This document shows, piece after piece, positions 7,840 to 16,943 of a stretch of 64,000 nt of DNA (its first letter is position 1; each line of letters begins with the position of its first letter). Where the stretch lies: assembly GCA_001683825.1 (NCBI GenBank), contig LXTR01000008.1, positions 143,899 to 207,898 on the forward strand, in the 5' to 3' direction. A model generated the notes under the pieces. The model saw only the letters and a list, made by a program, of their open reading frames with translations, made no database searches and had not been told where the DNA came from. A program made the translations under genes and the position numbers. This DNA is from Flavobacteriaceae bacterium CP2B. GTDB taxonomy: Bacteria; Bacteroidota; Bacteroidia; Flavobacteriales; Flavobacteriaceae.

Positions 7840-9078
7840 ATGAGAAGATCGATTGGAATATTGCTACTGCTGCTTGTTTTCCCTGCCAGGCCCATCCTTG
7901 CCGGTACGGTACCGGTATGCCCTTCCTGTGAGGTAACCACCATTGGCGAAGGGATTGCCATGGCCGCCGATCATGACACCCTCATGATAGGAAAGGGCCG
8001 GTATCATGAATACAACCTGGTTATTGACAAGCCACTTACACTGATAGGGTTGGAATACCCCACCATCGATGGCGGGGACCAGGGTGAGATCCTGACCATT
8101 ATTGCCGACCAGGTTACGGTGCAGGGCTTGCACATCGTGAATGTGGGGACAAGCTATACCACAGACTTTGCGGCTGTACGGGTGGTCGAAAGCTCTGATT
8201 TTGTCATCCGTGACATGAAGCTGGAACAACTATTTTTTGGGATCTACCTCGAAAAATCGTCCCGGGGCCTGGTGGAGGGGAATACCATCAACGGGGATGC
8301 CCTTGAAGAATTCAATTCGGGCAACGGCATCCAGCTGTGGCACTGCAGGGATGTGGTGGTACGCGACAACACGGTGAGGCAGGTACGTGACGGGATCTAC
8401 CTGGAATTCTCGGACCGGATACGCATCCAGGGAAACCGGAGTACAAACAATGTGCGTTACGGCCTGCATTTTATGTTCTCTAACAACGACAGTTATGAAG
8501 ACAATTATTTTGAGAATAACGGGGCAGGGGTGGCCGTCATGTTTTCCAAGCAGATCCGGATGGTGGGGAACACCTTTCGTAAAAATTGGGGCACCGCTGC
8601 ATTTGGGGTGCTATTGAAAGAGATCAATGACTCCGAAATCAGCCGGAACCTGTTTGAAGAAAATACGATCGGCATCAGCATAGAGGGGTCTAACCGCATA
8701 CGCTATGAGAACAATGACTTCGTCAAAAACGGCTGGGCGCTAAAAGTGCGGGGGGCTTGCTACACCAATACCTTCAGTGGCAACAATTTCCTGCATAATT
8801 CCTTCGACCTGTCGTATAACAGCAACCTGAACGACAACCGCTTTGAAGGCAACTATTGGAGCGGTTATACCGGTTATGACCTGGACAAGGACGGGGTGGG
8901 GGATGTACCCTACCGCCCGGTAAAATTGTTTTCCTACATCGTCAACAGGACGCCGGAGACCATTGTCTTGCTACGAAGCCTTTTTATGGATATCATCGAT
9001 TTTTCGGAAAGGGTGTCGCCTGTGTTTACCCCGGACAAATTGTTTGATACCCGGCCATTAATGAAGAAAGTACCATGA
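7840..9078 (+). CDS. nosD: NosD, periplasmic beta-helix copper maturation protein
   Basis: 412 aa. A Sec signal peptide (residues 1-21) is followed by a long run of right-handed beta-helix turns of the carbohydrate-binding/CASH type, visible as repeated Asn- and Gly-rich rungs (for example Val-Glu-Gly-Asn-Thr-Ile, Val-Arg-Asp-Asn-Thr-Val). NosD is the periplasmic part of the NosDFY complex, which receives copper from NosL and loads NosZ. The stop overlaps the nosF start by 4 bp. Confidence 0.93.
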   Translation: MRRSIGILLLLLVFPARPILAGTVPVCPSCEVTTIGEGIAMAADHDTLMIGKGRYHEYNLVIDKPLTLIGLEYPTIDGGDQGEILTIIADQVTVQGLHIVNVGTSYTTDFAAVRVVESSDFVIRDMKLEQLFFGIYLEKSSRGLVEGNTINGDALEEFNSGNGIQLWHCRDVVVRDNTVRQVRDGIYLEFSDRIRIQGNRSTNNVRYGLHFMFSNNDSYEDNYFENNGAGVAVMFSKQIRMVGNTFRKNWGTAAFGVLLKEINDSEISRNLFEENTIGISIEGSNRIRYENNDFVKNGWALKVRGACYTNTFSGNNFLHNSFDLSYNSNLNDNRFEGNYWSGYTGYDLDKDGVGDVPYRPVKLFSYIVNRTPETIVLLRSLFMDIIDFSERVSPVFTPDKLFDTRPLMKKVP

Positions 9079-9785
9079 TACAAATTCAAAACCTGCACAA
9101 ACAATTTGGTGCCAACCGTGTACTGACCGGACTGGACCTGGACATTAGCGGAGGGGGCATCTTTGCGGTCCTGGGGCCCAATGGTTCCGGAAAGACCACC
9201 CTGATCAAATGCCTGTTGGGGATGGTGGTCCCCAATGAGGGGATCATCCGGATTGATGGAAAGGAGATCAAAGGGCGTTGGAAATACCGCCAGGATATCA
9301 ACTACCTGCCCCAGATCGCCAATTTTCCGGGCAACCTTACCGTAAAAGAGCTTTTTCACATGATCAAGGACCTGCGGCAGAAGGCCGGAGATGCCGGGGA
9401 ACTGATAACCCTGTTCCAGCTCCAACCCTTCCTGGAGAAGAAGTTGGGGACGCTATCGGGCGGGACCAAGCAAAAGGTGAACCTGGTACTGGCCTTTATG
9501 TTCAACAGTCCGCTGCTGGTGCTTGATGAACCGACCACGGGCCTGGACCCCGCTTCCGTGATCCGGCTGAAAGGGCTGATAGCGCGGGAACGGCAGAAGG
9601 GGACCACCATCCTGATCACCTCCCACATCATGCAGTTTGTGGAGGAGGTGGCCGATGAGATCATCTACCTGCTCGAAGGCCGGATCTATTTTAAAGGGGG
9701 CATCAAGGCATTGAAAACAAAGACGAAACAAAACGATTTTGAACACGCCATCGCGGCCATAGCAACAAGTCAGGACCATGGGTAA
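9075..9785 (+). CDS. nosF: NosF, ABC transporter ATPase
   Basis: 236 aa, a single ABC ATPase domain. Walker A is GPNGSGKTT (about residues 34-42), the signature is LSGGTKQK, and Walker B is LLVLDEPTTGLD followed by a switch His (Thr-Ser-His). It powers the NosDFY complex required for CuZ assembly. It overlaps nosD by 4 bp and nosY by 8 bp, so the three are translationally coupled. Confidence 0.94.
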   Translation: MIQIQNLHKQFGANRVLTGLDLDISGGGIFAVLGPNGSGKTTLIKCLLGMVVPNEGIIRIDGKEIKGRWKYRQDINYLPQIANFPGNLTVKELFHMIKDLRQKAGDAGELITLFQLQPFLEKKLGTLSGGTKQKVNLVLAFMFNSPLLVLDEPTTGLDPASVIRLKGLIARERQKGTTILITSHIMQFVEEVADEIIYLLEGRIYFKGGIKALKTKTKQNDFEHAIAAIATSQDHG

Positions 9786-10560
9786 GATTTTAAAATACAG
9801 TTTTTTTGACCTGATGCGGAGCCGGTGGAGCTACGTTTACTTCCTGTTCTACCTGGCATTGGGTTTTGTACTGCTGTTTCTCAACAACGATGTGGCCAAG
9901 GCCGTCATCACGCTGATGAATGTGATTATTGTGCTGGTGCCCCTTATCGGCACGATCTTCGGGATCATGTATTTTTACAACTCCAGGGAATTCACCGAAC
10001 TGCTTTTGGCGCAACCGATACGCCGTTCGTCCATTTTCCTTGGACAGTACCTTGGGGTCACCGGCTCCTTGACCCTGAGCCTGGTGATGGGGCTGGGCAT
10101 CCCATTTGTGCTGTATGGACTGCTCCGCAGCGGCGCCATTTGGGATTTTGGGCTGCTGTTGCTCACCGGGGCGTTCCTTACCGCCATTTTTTCGGCCCTG
10201 TCCTTTAATATCGCCCTGAAACACGAGAACAAGATCAAAGGGTTCGGGTATGCCGTCTTGCTATGGTTGTTTATGGCGGTCATCTATGACGGGATCTTCC
10301 TGCTCTCCCTTATCGTTTTTGAGGAGTACCCCCTTGACAGTTTTTCATTGGTGGCGACCATGATTAACCCCATAGACCTATCGCGCATCCTCATCCTGCT
10401 AAAGCTCGATATCTCGGCCCTGCTGGGGTACACGGGGGCGATCTTCAAGGCCTTTTTTGGTACCGGCCTTGGGTTCCTGCTATCCTTCAGTATGCTTTGC
10501 TGCTGGACCGGGATCCCGGTTTGGTTGCTTGTGAGGAATGCCAAAAAGAAAGACTTTTGA
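9778..10560 (+). CDS. nosY: NosY, ABC-2 type permease
   Basis: 260 aa with six predicted membrane helices of the ABC-2 permease type, beginning around residues 20-37 and ending near residue 250 with a short basic tail. NosY is the membrane part of NosDFY. It overlaps nosF by 8 bp. The next gene starts 31 bp later. Confidence 0.9.
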   Translation: MGKILKYSFFDLMRSRWSYVYFLFYLALGFVLLFLNNDVAKAVITLMNVIIVLVPLIGTIFGIMYFYNSREFTELLLAQPIRRSSIFLGQYLGVTGSLTLSLVMGLGIPFVLYGLLRSGAIWDFGLLLLTGAFLTAIFSALSFNIALKHENKIKGFGYAVLLWLFMAVIYDGIFLLSLIVFEEYPLDSFSLVATMINPIDLSRILILLKLDISALLGYTGAIFKAFFGTGLGFLLSFSMLCCWTGIPVWLLVRNAKKKDF

Positions 10561-10591
10561 TTGCTATGCCGGTCACCCTTTAGTAACATAA

Positions 10592-11824
10592 ATGAGCTTC
10601 CTCCAACGCCATGCAAAGATTGCCCTGGGCTATTTCCTGGTTGCCGCCCTCCTGGGGGTGCTTTTGCGCTGGTATCATGTGGGCGGAGGCGTATTCAACT
10701 ATAAATATGTACTGCATACCCATTCGCACATCGCGCTTTTGGGATGGGCCTACCTGGGGCTTACGACCTTGTTGTTTAAGGCCTTCCTGGAAAAGACCGC
10801 GGTCCAAAAGCGTTATCGCCGCCTTTTTTGGGCGACACAGCTCAGTTTAGTGGGGATGCTTTTCAGCTTTCCCTTCCAGGGGTATGCCCTGTATTCCATT
10901 ATTTTTTCCACCCTCTTCCTGTTCATGTCCTACGCCTTTGCCTGGCTGTTCCTGCGATATGCACCGGCAGGATTAAAAGGCACCTTTGGCTTCCGGCTGC
11001 TAAGGGCCGCCTTGTGGTATATGGTGGTGTCCAGCCTGGGCCCCTGGGCCCTGGGGGGTATTATGAATACCCTGGGCCCCGCGTCGGATTGGTACCGCAT
11101 CGCCATTTATTTTTACCTCCATTTCCAGTACAACGGATGGATGCTTCTGGCACTCCTTGGAGTGGGGTTTTTTATGGCCGAAAGCCATGGCATCCACTTT
11201 CCGGGTCGCTGGCTTCGCAAGCTCTGGTGGTCCCTCAACGCGGGCGTTGTGCTCAGCTTTTTCCTTTCGGTGCTCTGGACCCACCCCGGGTTTGCGGTGT
11301 ACCTGCTTGCCGGCCTGGGCGGGCTGCTGCAATGCCTGGCCATAGGGATGCTGTCAGTATGGGCCTTTCAGCACAAAGACGTCCTGAAAGGGTTGTTCCC
11401 GGCATGGCAATCCGGCGTATTGGCTTTTGCGGGACTGTTATTGGCGGCAAAAGTGCTTTTGCAACTCCTGACGGCCCTGCCGTATTTTGCGGATTTGGCG
11501 GTACGTATCCTCGATTTCACCATAGGGTATCTGCACTGGACCTTTTTGGGGGTCATCACGCTACCGCTTTTTGTGTTCCTGGAACGCTTTAAACTGCTCT
11601 CCCTGCCGCCCTGGGCGCTCTGGATGTATGTGACGGGCTTTGTTGCTACCGAGGCCCTTATATTTTATAAAGGGGTGGCCGCATGGGTGGGTTTTGGCCC
11701 ATTCCAGGGGTACTTCAGCACCCTCACCCTGGCAAGCATGTGTATTCCCCTGGCGCTTATCGGGGGGTTCTTTGGCAGGAGGTACCGCACCGGTGGATCT
11801 GTCCGGGGGGAGGTGGATCCGTAG
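10592..11824 (+). CDS. Multi-pass protein resembling heme-copper oxidase subunit I
   Basis: 410 aa with about 11-12 membrane segments. A conserved-looking His-Thr-His-Ser-His-x3-Leu-Gly-Trp stretch near residues 45-56 and a second His region (Tyr-Leu-His-Phe-Gln-Tyr-Asn-Gly-Trp, about 178-186) resemble the haem-ligand helices of the cbb3/NorB family. The full set of copper and haem ligands is not evident. It follows nosY by 31 bp on the same strand, so it probably belongs to the nos operon. It might be a haem-bearing quinol oxidase-like partner that feeds electrons to NosZ, or an NnrS-like protein. I cannot assign a reaction. Confidence 0.6.
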   Translation: MSFLQRHAKIALGYFLVAALLGVLLRWYHVGGGVFNYKYVLHTHSHIALLGWAYLGLTTLLFKAFLEKTAVQKRYRRLFWATQLSLVGMLFSFPFQGYALYSIIFSTLFLFMSYAFAWLFLRYAPAGLKGTFGFRLLRAALWYMVVSSLGPWALGGIMNTLGPASDWYRIAIYFYLHFQYNGWMLLALLGVGFFMAESHGIHFPGRWLRKLWWSLNAGVVLSFFLSVLWTHPGFAVYLLAGLGGLLQCLAIGMLSVWAFQHKDVLKGLFPAWQSGVLAFAGLLLAAKVLLQLLTALPYFADLAVRILDFTIGYLHWTFLGVITLPLFVFLERFKLLSLPPWALWMYVTGFVATEALIFYKGVAAWVGFGPFQGYFSTLTLASMCIPLALIGGFFGRRYRTGGSVRGEVDP

Positions 11825-11859
11825 CAGGGCACACCGGTATCTTGGCGCCTGGGGGCACC

Positions 11860-12252
11860 TTATTTTTTCCGGTGCTCAAAGATCTTGAGGTACAGCATGG
11901 TCGACATTTTCTGGGCGCGGTTTTTGGCAATCCAGGCCACTTCCCCCTCAAAGAGTTCATCGAGGGTGGCAAACCAGAGGTTCAGCCAGAGGCCAAAATG
12001 CTCGGGGCGGATGCCCTGGTCCATGCGGTCGTCTACCTGCTGGTGCACGGCCAAAGGGTTGCCAATATAGGTCCGCTTCAGGAACAACTGGCTTTCCCAG
12101 AAGTCCGTGAGCCGCTCCAGGTGCGCCTCCCAGTCGGTAACCATAGAATTGAAGATAGGGCCCAGAACCTGGTCGGCCCGGATCTTTCCGTAAAAACGCC
12201 GTACCAGCAGGCCGACATCCTCACGCTTTTGTATATCTTTCTTTTTGGGCAT
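11860..12252 (-). CDS. Group 3 truncated haemoglobin
   Basis: 130 aa from the ATG at 12252; longer in-frame starts lie inside the upstream gene and are rejected. The 2-on-2 globin pattern is visible: Val-Arg-Arg-Phe-Tyr in helix B, Asp-Phe-Trp-Glu-Ser-Gln-Leu-Phe in helix E, the proximal His in Arg-Pro-Glu-His-Phe, and Trp residues in helix G. Group 3 members bind O2 or NO tightly, and some protect against nitrosative stress. It is 11 bp after the LOG gene at the end of the cco gene run, next to the convergent nos operon, which fits a link to nitrogen oxides. Confidence 0.85.
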   Translation of the reverse strand: MPKKKDIQKREDVGLLVRRFYGKIRADQVLGPIFNSMVTDWEAHLERLTDFWESQLFLKRTYIGNPLAVHQQVDDRMDQGIRPEHFGLWLNLWFATLDELFEGEVAWIAKNRAQKMSTMLYLKIFEHRKK

Positions 12253-12263
12253 TTGAATGGCAT

Positions 12264-13037
12264 TTAGGCTTTTGAGGCCGGGCCCGGCCGGGTTTCGGGC
12301 CGTTCCCCGAACCACCATTTGGGTTTTTGCGCCTTTTGCACCAGGCCAAACTTTTGTATGGCGTGTTTGCGGATATGGGCGGTGAGTTCTTCGACAGAAT
12401 CCGTGATGTACAACAATTTCATGTCTTCCTGGCCGATGCTCTCTTCCTCGGCCATCAGGTGGATATGTTGGCACAGTTCCTTATGGTATTCCGTGCCGAA
12501 GATTACCACGGGGAAATCCCGGATCATCCTGGTTTGTATCAGGGTCAGTGATTCGAACAATTCGTCCAGTGTGCCAATCCCCCCGGGCATGACCACAAAG
12601 GCGTAGGAATACTTGATCAGCAGGAATTTACGGACAAAGAAATAGGGGATATCGATCCATTTATGCAGGTAGGGGTTGGGCTCCTGTTCCTTGGGCAGGA
12701 TGATGTTGCAACCGACCGAAGTACCCCCCGCCTCAAAGGCGCCTTTATTGGCAGCCTCCATGATCCCGGGGCCACCACCGGTCATTACCGTAAAGCCCAT
12801 CCCGCTCAGGGCGGCCCCAATTTCTACCGCCTTTTTGTAATAGGGGTGGTCTTCTTTAAAACGGGCGGATCCAAAAACGGTGACACAGGGCCCCAGGAAA
12901 TGCATTTTCCGGAAGCCGCGGATAAAGCTCCACTGCACCCTAAAGGTAAACATCAGTTCGTTGAACCGGGAACGGGGGCCCTTGAGGAATTTGGTTTCCT
13001 CCCGTTCCAGATGAAATTTATCATTGTTATTTTCCAT
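12264..13037 (-). CDS. LOG family protein (TIGR00730 Rossmann fold)
   Basis: 257 aa. The two family motifs are present: GGGPGIMEAA in the first half and PGGIGTLDE further on, the latter with the catalytic Glu of LOG-type phosphoribohydrolases. Known members cleave nucleoside monophosphates (cytokinin riboside phosphate or AMP/GMP) between base and ribose phosphate. Older databases label them lysine decarboxylase, which is wrong. It has no signal peptide. It lies 91 bp downstream of the SafE-like gene and 11 bp before the globin gene. Its role beside a respiratory cluster is unclear. Confidence 0.85.
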   Translation of the reverse strand: MENNNDKFHLEREETKFLKGPRSRFNELMFTFRVQWSFIRGFRKMHFLGPCVTVFGSARFKEDHPYYKKAVEIGAALSGMGFTVMTGGGPGIMEAANKGAFEAGGTSVGCNIILPKEQEPNPYLHKWIDIPYFFVRKFLLIKYSYAFVVMPGGIGTLDELFESLTLIQTRMIRDFPVVIFGTEYHKELCQHIHLMAEEESIGQEDMKLLYITDSVEELTAHIRKHAIQKFGLVQKAQKPKWWFGERPETRPGPASKA

Positions 13038-13128
13038 GGACCAATGCCGGTATGTGTTTATTCCTGGAGTGCCAGGGACACTCCAAAGCGCGCCCGGGCA
13101 TATCTGCTACCGCGTAAAGCTAACAAAA

Positions 13129-13836
13129 TCATGGATGGCATTCCACTACCCCCAACCCTAAATGCGCCACGGGGGCCGGGGAAATGTATGGGATACCCAG
13201 GCCCATCCCACGGAGGACAAAGAGGATGCCAATGAGTACCACCAGTACAGGAATGAGCTGCTGGAACTTTTGCCTGACGGAGGCCTTGGCAAAATTACCC
13301 AGGTAGGCTGCCGAACTCATCATGGGGATGGTCCCCAATCCGAAGGCGATCATAAAGAGCGACCCCCCTGCCGGATGGCCCATGGCCAGGGCGCCCAATA
13401 CCGCCATATACACCAGGCCACATGGCAGTAACCCGTTCAGGAACCCGATAAGCAGGAAGGTATCCGGGCTGCGCCTGCGGAGTTCTTTCCCCAGTCGGCC
13501 TTTGACCCTGGAAACGGCCATGTAGAAAGGTTTTAACAGGGATGTCTTCAAACGGCCTTTTAATGGGATGAGCACCGAAAGGATCATAAAAAGGCCAATG
13601 GCGATCGAAATCTTTTGTTGGAGTCCGAACAGGGCAAAACCCTTGCCCAGGATCCCGAATATCAGGCCAATAATCATATAGGCACTGAGCCTGCCAACGT
13701 GGTAAATGGCCAGCTGCAGGATGGCTTTCCACCGCTTCCCCCGGTCTATGGGCAACATAAAGGCAATGGGCCCGCACATGCCCAGGCAGTGCAGGCTCCC
13801 CATAAGTCCCAGGAGTAAGGCAGGTACAAACATCAT
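13129..13836 (-). CDS. Sulfite exporter TauE/SafE-like membrane protein of the cco cluster
   Basis: 235 aa with six membrane helices. The N terminus has the motif Leu-His-Cys-x-Gly-Met-Cys-Gly-Pro (residues 16-24), typical of the DsbD/UreH-like transporters found right after ccoH in cbb3 clusters. These Cys and His residues suggest a metal or redox role, and copper handling for the oxidase has been proposed for the group. It begins 30 bp after the ccoH stop. Confidence 0.85.
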   Translation of the reverse strand: MMFVPALLLGLMGSLHCLGMCGPIAFMLPIDRGKRWKAILQLAIYHVGRLSAYMIIGLIFGILGKGFALFGLQQKISIAIGLFMILSVLIPLKGRLKTSLLKPFYMAVSRVKGRLGKELRRRSPDTFLLIGFLNGLLPCGLVYMAVLGALAMGHPAGGSLFMIAFGLGTIPMMSSAAYLGNFAKASVRQKFQQLIPVLVVLIGILFVLRGMGLGIPYISPAPVAHLGLGVVECHP

Positions 13837-13866
13837 GGTTGTATTATCCGTTTAAATCGTTCTGCT

Positions 13867-14319
13867 TCAATGGACAAAGGAGATACGCTCCTTTTGCAGG
13901 TAGGCCTTGCCACCTGCCACCCATCGGATGGTGATGTCCCATCGCCCTTCCGGCAAACGCCGGGCCGGGATGCGCATTTCACCGCCCTCGAGGGCAATAG
14001 GGAGTTCAAAATCCAGTTTTTTGTTGGAAGGCCTGTACAGGGAGACATTCCCCTGTAGGGATGCCAGGTCCCAGCGCTCAGGAAATTCCAGCGAAAGGCC
14101 AGCTTCCGTTGGTTTTACCCGGACTTTATCCTTCAGCAGGCTGGCATTCCGCTCTGCATCGATTTCGTCCTGGTAGCCCAGTTCCCTCTCGTAGTAGTAA
14201 TCGGTGACCAGGTCGTGGTTGGCCCGTTCATCTGTGCTGGCAATCACCACAAAGTACAGGATAAAGCCTATAAACGCCACGAAGGCAATAACGATTCCGG
14301 TTCCCCAGCTAATTTTCAT
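13867..14319 (-). CDS. ccoH: FixH/CcoH, cbb3 oxidase assembly protein
   Basis: 150 aa. One N-terminal membrane helix (residues 7-27) is followed by the pattern Asp-Leu-Val-x3-Tyr-Tyr-Tyr-Glu and a periplasmic beta-sandwich, as in the FixH family. CcoH binds and stabilises assembling CcoN/CcoP. It lies 33 bp after ccoG. Confidence 0.9.
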   Translation of the reverse strand: MKISWGTGIVIAFVAFIGFILYFVVIASTDERANHDLVTDYYYERELGYQDEIDAERNASLLKDKVRVKPTEAGLSLEFPERWDLASLQGNVSLYRPSNKKLDFELPIALEGGEMRIPARRLPEGRWDITIRWVAGGKAYLQKERISFVH

Positions 14320-14352
14320 ATTCTTCGGTTTTACTTGGGCGCTGGTCCAGGA

Positions 14353-15768
14353 TTAATTGTAACTCCTGGGGGCCAGAAAGCGAACATTGGTGGTTTCCAC
14401 CAACCGGTCTCCGCTATACACCCCTATTTTTAGTTTGTCTTTATCGCCATTCAAGGCGTTGTTGTTAATCTCGATAAACAAGGTGCCCTCGGCCATCTGC
14501 TCTGCCGGCACTTGAAACCGGGCATGGGAAACGAGTTCGATGGTCCCGGTATGCGACAGCAATTCAAAGTGTACGTCTTCTATGGACGAGGTGGTCTTGT
14601 TCAGGAGTTTGTAGGTATACACATTGCTGATGATATTCCCCTCCTTGCGTTCATACAACTGCCCCGGGAGTCGCAGGATATTGGCTTCAATATCGTTCCT
14701 CAGAAAGAGCATGCCGGTAAACACCCCGGTCAGGATGACCAGGACGGCGGTATATCCCTTCAGCCTTGCTGTAAATTTGAATTTCGCCTTTTTGCTGATG
14801 GCATCTTCGCTGGCGTATCGGATCAGCCCTTTGGGCAGGTCTACCTGTTCCATCATGTGGTCACAGGCGTCGATACATGCCGTACAGTTGACACATTCTA
14901 GCTGGGTGCCATTGCGGATATCGATTCCTGTAGGGCATACATGCACGCACTGGAAACAGTCGATGCAGTCGCCAAACCCCAATGCTTCCCTGTCTTCGTT
15001 TTTGCGGAACTTCTTCCGGCCTTTTTCCTTCTCGCCCCGCTTGTGGTCATAGGCTACCACAATGGATTTATTATCGAGCAATACCCCTTGCATCCTCCCG
15101 TAAGGGCAGGCGATAATACACACCTGTTCCCGGAACCAGGCAAACACGAAATAGAAAACCCCAGTAAAAATAAGGAGGGAAACCATGGTGCTCAGGTGTT
15201 GTAACGGGCCATCGGTTATGTACTCCACCAGGCGGTCGCTTCCGATCAGGTAGGCGAGGAAAATGTTGGCGATGAGGAAGGAGATGATAAAAAAGATGAT
15301 CCACTTGCTAAGGCGTTTCCGGATCTTTTCGGCATTCCACGGCTGTCGGTCCAAACGGATCTGTGCCCCCCGGTCTCCGTCAATCCAGTATTCTATCCGG
15401 CGGAAAACCATTTCCATGAAGATGGTCTGCGGGCACATCCATCCACAGAAAATACGGCCATAGGCCACGGTAAAAAGTGCCACGAAGATCACCCCGATAA
15501 TCATTGAGATCACAAAGAGGTGGAAATCCTGGGGCCAGAAGGGGATCCCAAAAATATTAAACCGGCGTTCAAGGACATTGAACAGGAGGAACTGGTGACC
15601 GTTCACCTTCAAAAAAGGCGATATGAACAAGAACAGGAGCAGGCCATAACTCACCCATTTGCGGTATTTGTAATAGCGCCCGGAAGGTTTTTTGGGAAAT
15701 ACCCAGGCCCTTTTGCCCTCTTCGTTAATGGTTCCGATGGAATCCCTGAATCGTTCGTCCTTTGCCAT
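14353..15768 (-). CDS. ccoG: CcoG/FixG/RdxA ferredoxin-type assembly protein
   Basis: 471 aa. Several membrane helices occupy the first half; one pair carries the conserved Cys-Gly-Trp-Met-Cys-Pro. Two [4Fe-4S] ferredoxin motifs follow (Cys-Ile-Asp-Cys-Phe-Gln-Cys... and Cys-Val-Asn-Cys-Thr-Ala-Cys...), and the C-terminal part is an Ig-like periplasmic domain. CcoG reduces Cu(II) for assembly of the cbb3 copper centre. It lies 24 bp after ccoP. Confidence 0.95.
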   Translation of the reverse strand: MAKDERFRDSIGTINEEGKRAWVFPKKPSGRYYKYRKWVSYGLLLFLFISPFLKVNGHQFLLFNVLERRFNIFGIPFWPQDFHLFVISMIIGVIFVALFTVAYGRIFCGWMCPQTIFMEMVFRRIEYWIDGDRGAQIRLDRQPWNAEKIRKRLSKWIIFFIISFLIANIFLAYLIGSDRLVEYITDGPLQHLSTMVSLLIFTGVFYFVFAWFREQVCIIACPYGRMQGVLLDNKSIVVAYDHKRGEKEKGRKKFRKNEDREALGFGDCIDCFQCVHVCPTGIDIRNGTQLECVNCTACIDACDHMMEQVDLPKGLIRYASEDAISKKAKFKFTARLKGYTAVLVILTGVFTGMLFLRNDIEANILRLPGQLYERKEGNIISNVYTYKLLNKTTSSIEDVHFELLSHTGTIELVSHARFQVPAEQMAEGTLFIEINNNALNGDKDKLKIGVYSGDRLVETTNVRFLAPRSYN

Positions 15769-15792
15769 ACTGCTTGCCCGTTGGGGGCTGCT

Positions 15793-16752
15793 TTAAAACG
15801 CTGTTCCTGTATTTTCCATGATCACTTCCAGGGTAGTGCTGTCCTGCTGCCGGACCTCTACCTGATCTACCTTTGCATTGGGGTCTACCCAGAGTTCTCC
15901 CTCGGGTTCCTTGGGATCTGCCGGGGTCCTGCCATGCAGGCTGAGGACATAGCTGGCTACCTGGGCCATTTCATTGGGTTTCAGGTTGGCTTTCCAGGAA
16001 ATCATCCCCTTACCAGGCCTGCCCCCTTCCGAAATGGTGTTGAAGACATTCTTGATTCCCCCTCCCAGGATCCAGTAGTCATCTGTAAGGTTAGGGCCTA
16101 TGCCGCCACCCCCGTCCATTTTATGGCACACGGCGCAGTTACCCGAAAAGAGGGTTTCCCCGGCCTTTAGATCGGCTTCCCCGGTAAGGAGCTCAACGGT
16201 ATTCACATCGACCAGGTCCTTGGCGGTTTTCTTGTATTCCTCTATGGCCTGCTGGGCCTGGGCGACTTCCCGTTCGTATTCCAGTTCCTGGTCGTAATCC
16301 CCAAAGACGTGGAAACGGGCCAGGTAGACCACCCCAAAAATGATGGTGATGTAGAACATGTACACCCACCAGGGGGGAAGTTTGTTGTCTAATTCGCGTA
16401 TCCCGTCGTAATTGTGGTCCAGGATGATCTCGTGCTCTTCTTCCACCGGTTTGGAACCCAGTAGTTTCTGGTACATCCGTTTGCCCCAATCCCATTGCCA
16501 GCGGCTTTGCTTTTTTGCCAGGTAACGTTCCTGTGCCGTTTCGGAAAGCGTATGGAACATGACGTTTTCTATGGCCGCCAGGATCATCTCAATGGCGATC
16601 AGGATCAGGAGCACCAGCAGGAGGAATGCCTGGGTTATGGGGTAGGCTATAAAAGCGGGTTGGCCGCCCGAATCGATGAAGTATTCCATCAATCCGAAAA
16701 TCAGAAAGAAAAAGAAGGGGATCCGTATCCACCAGGCTGAGGAATTTTTCAT
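15793..16752 (-). CDS. ccoP: cbb3 oxidase subunit III, CcoP, with one haem
   Basis: 319 aa. Two N-terminal helices, a charged linker, and a further helix (Trp-Val-Tyr-Met-Phe-Tyr-Ile-Thr) carry the CcoP N-domain. A single C-terminal cytochrome c domain has CAVCH near residue 215 and a Met ligand in Gly-Met-Ile-Ser-Trp. Proteobacterial CcoP has two haems; a single one is usual in Bacteroidota. The subunit passes electrons towards CcoO and CcoN. Its ATG overlaps the ccoQ stop. Confidence 0.94.
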   Translation of the reverse strand: MKNSSAWWIRIPFFFFLIFGLMEYFIDSGGQPAFIAYPITQAFLLLVLLILIAIEMILAAIENVMFHTLSETAQERYLAKKQSRWQWDWGKRMYQKLLGSKPVEEEHEIILDHNYDGIRELDNKLPPWWVYMFYITIIFGVVYLARFHVFGDYDQELEYEREVAQAQQAIEEYKKTAKDLVDVNTVELLTGEADLKAGETLFSGNCAVCHKMDGGGGIGPNLTDDYWILGGGIKNVFNTISEGGRPGKGMISWKANLKPNEMAQVASYVLSLHGRTPADPKEPEGELWVDPNAKVDQVEVRQQDSTTLEVIMENTGTAF

Positions 16753-16940
16753 GGGTTTAGGTTTTTAGGTTGACTATCGTCCAGGGGCAATTCGCTTACT
16801 TCCCTGATATGCTCCTTGGAGGCCGTGAATACCCACCAAAAAAGGATGGCGAAGAACACGAAAAAGATCAGCAGGGAGATCATCGGGTAGGTCGCGATCC
16901 CATCGATGCTTTCCATATGGTTTTTGACAAATTTCAACAT
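16749..16940 (-). CDS. ccoQ: CcoQ, small cbb3 oxidase subunit
   Basis: 63 aa, one membrane helix (about residues 20-40) with a short charged tail, as expected of CcoQ/FixQ. It sits 3 bp after ccoNO and overlaps the ccoP start, in the standard order. CcoQ stabilises the oxidase complex. Confidence 0.85.
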   Translation of the reverse strand: MLKFVKNHMESIDGIATYPMISLLIFFVFFAILFWWVFTASKEHIREVSELPLDDSQPKNLNP

Positions 16941-16943
16941 GGC

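Noticed and set aside
13063..13084. Hairpin GGAGTG/CACTCC before the LOG gene as a terminator
   Set aside because: There is no T-run on either strand after the stem, so termination is unlikely.
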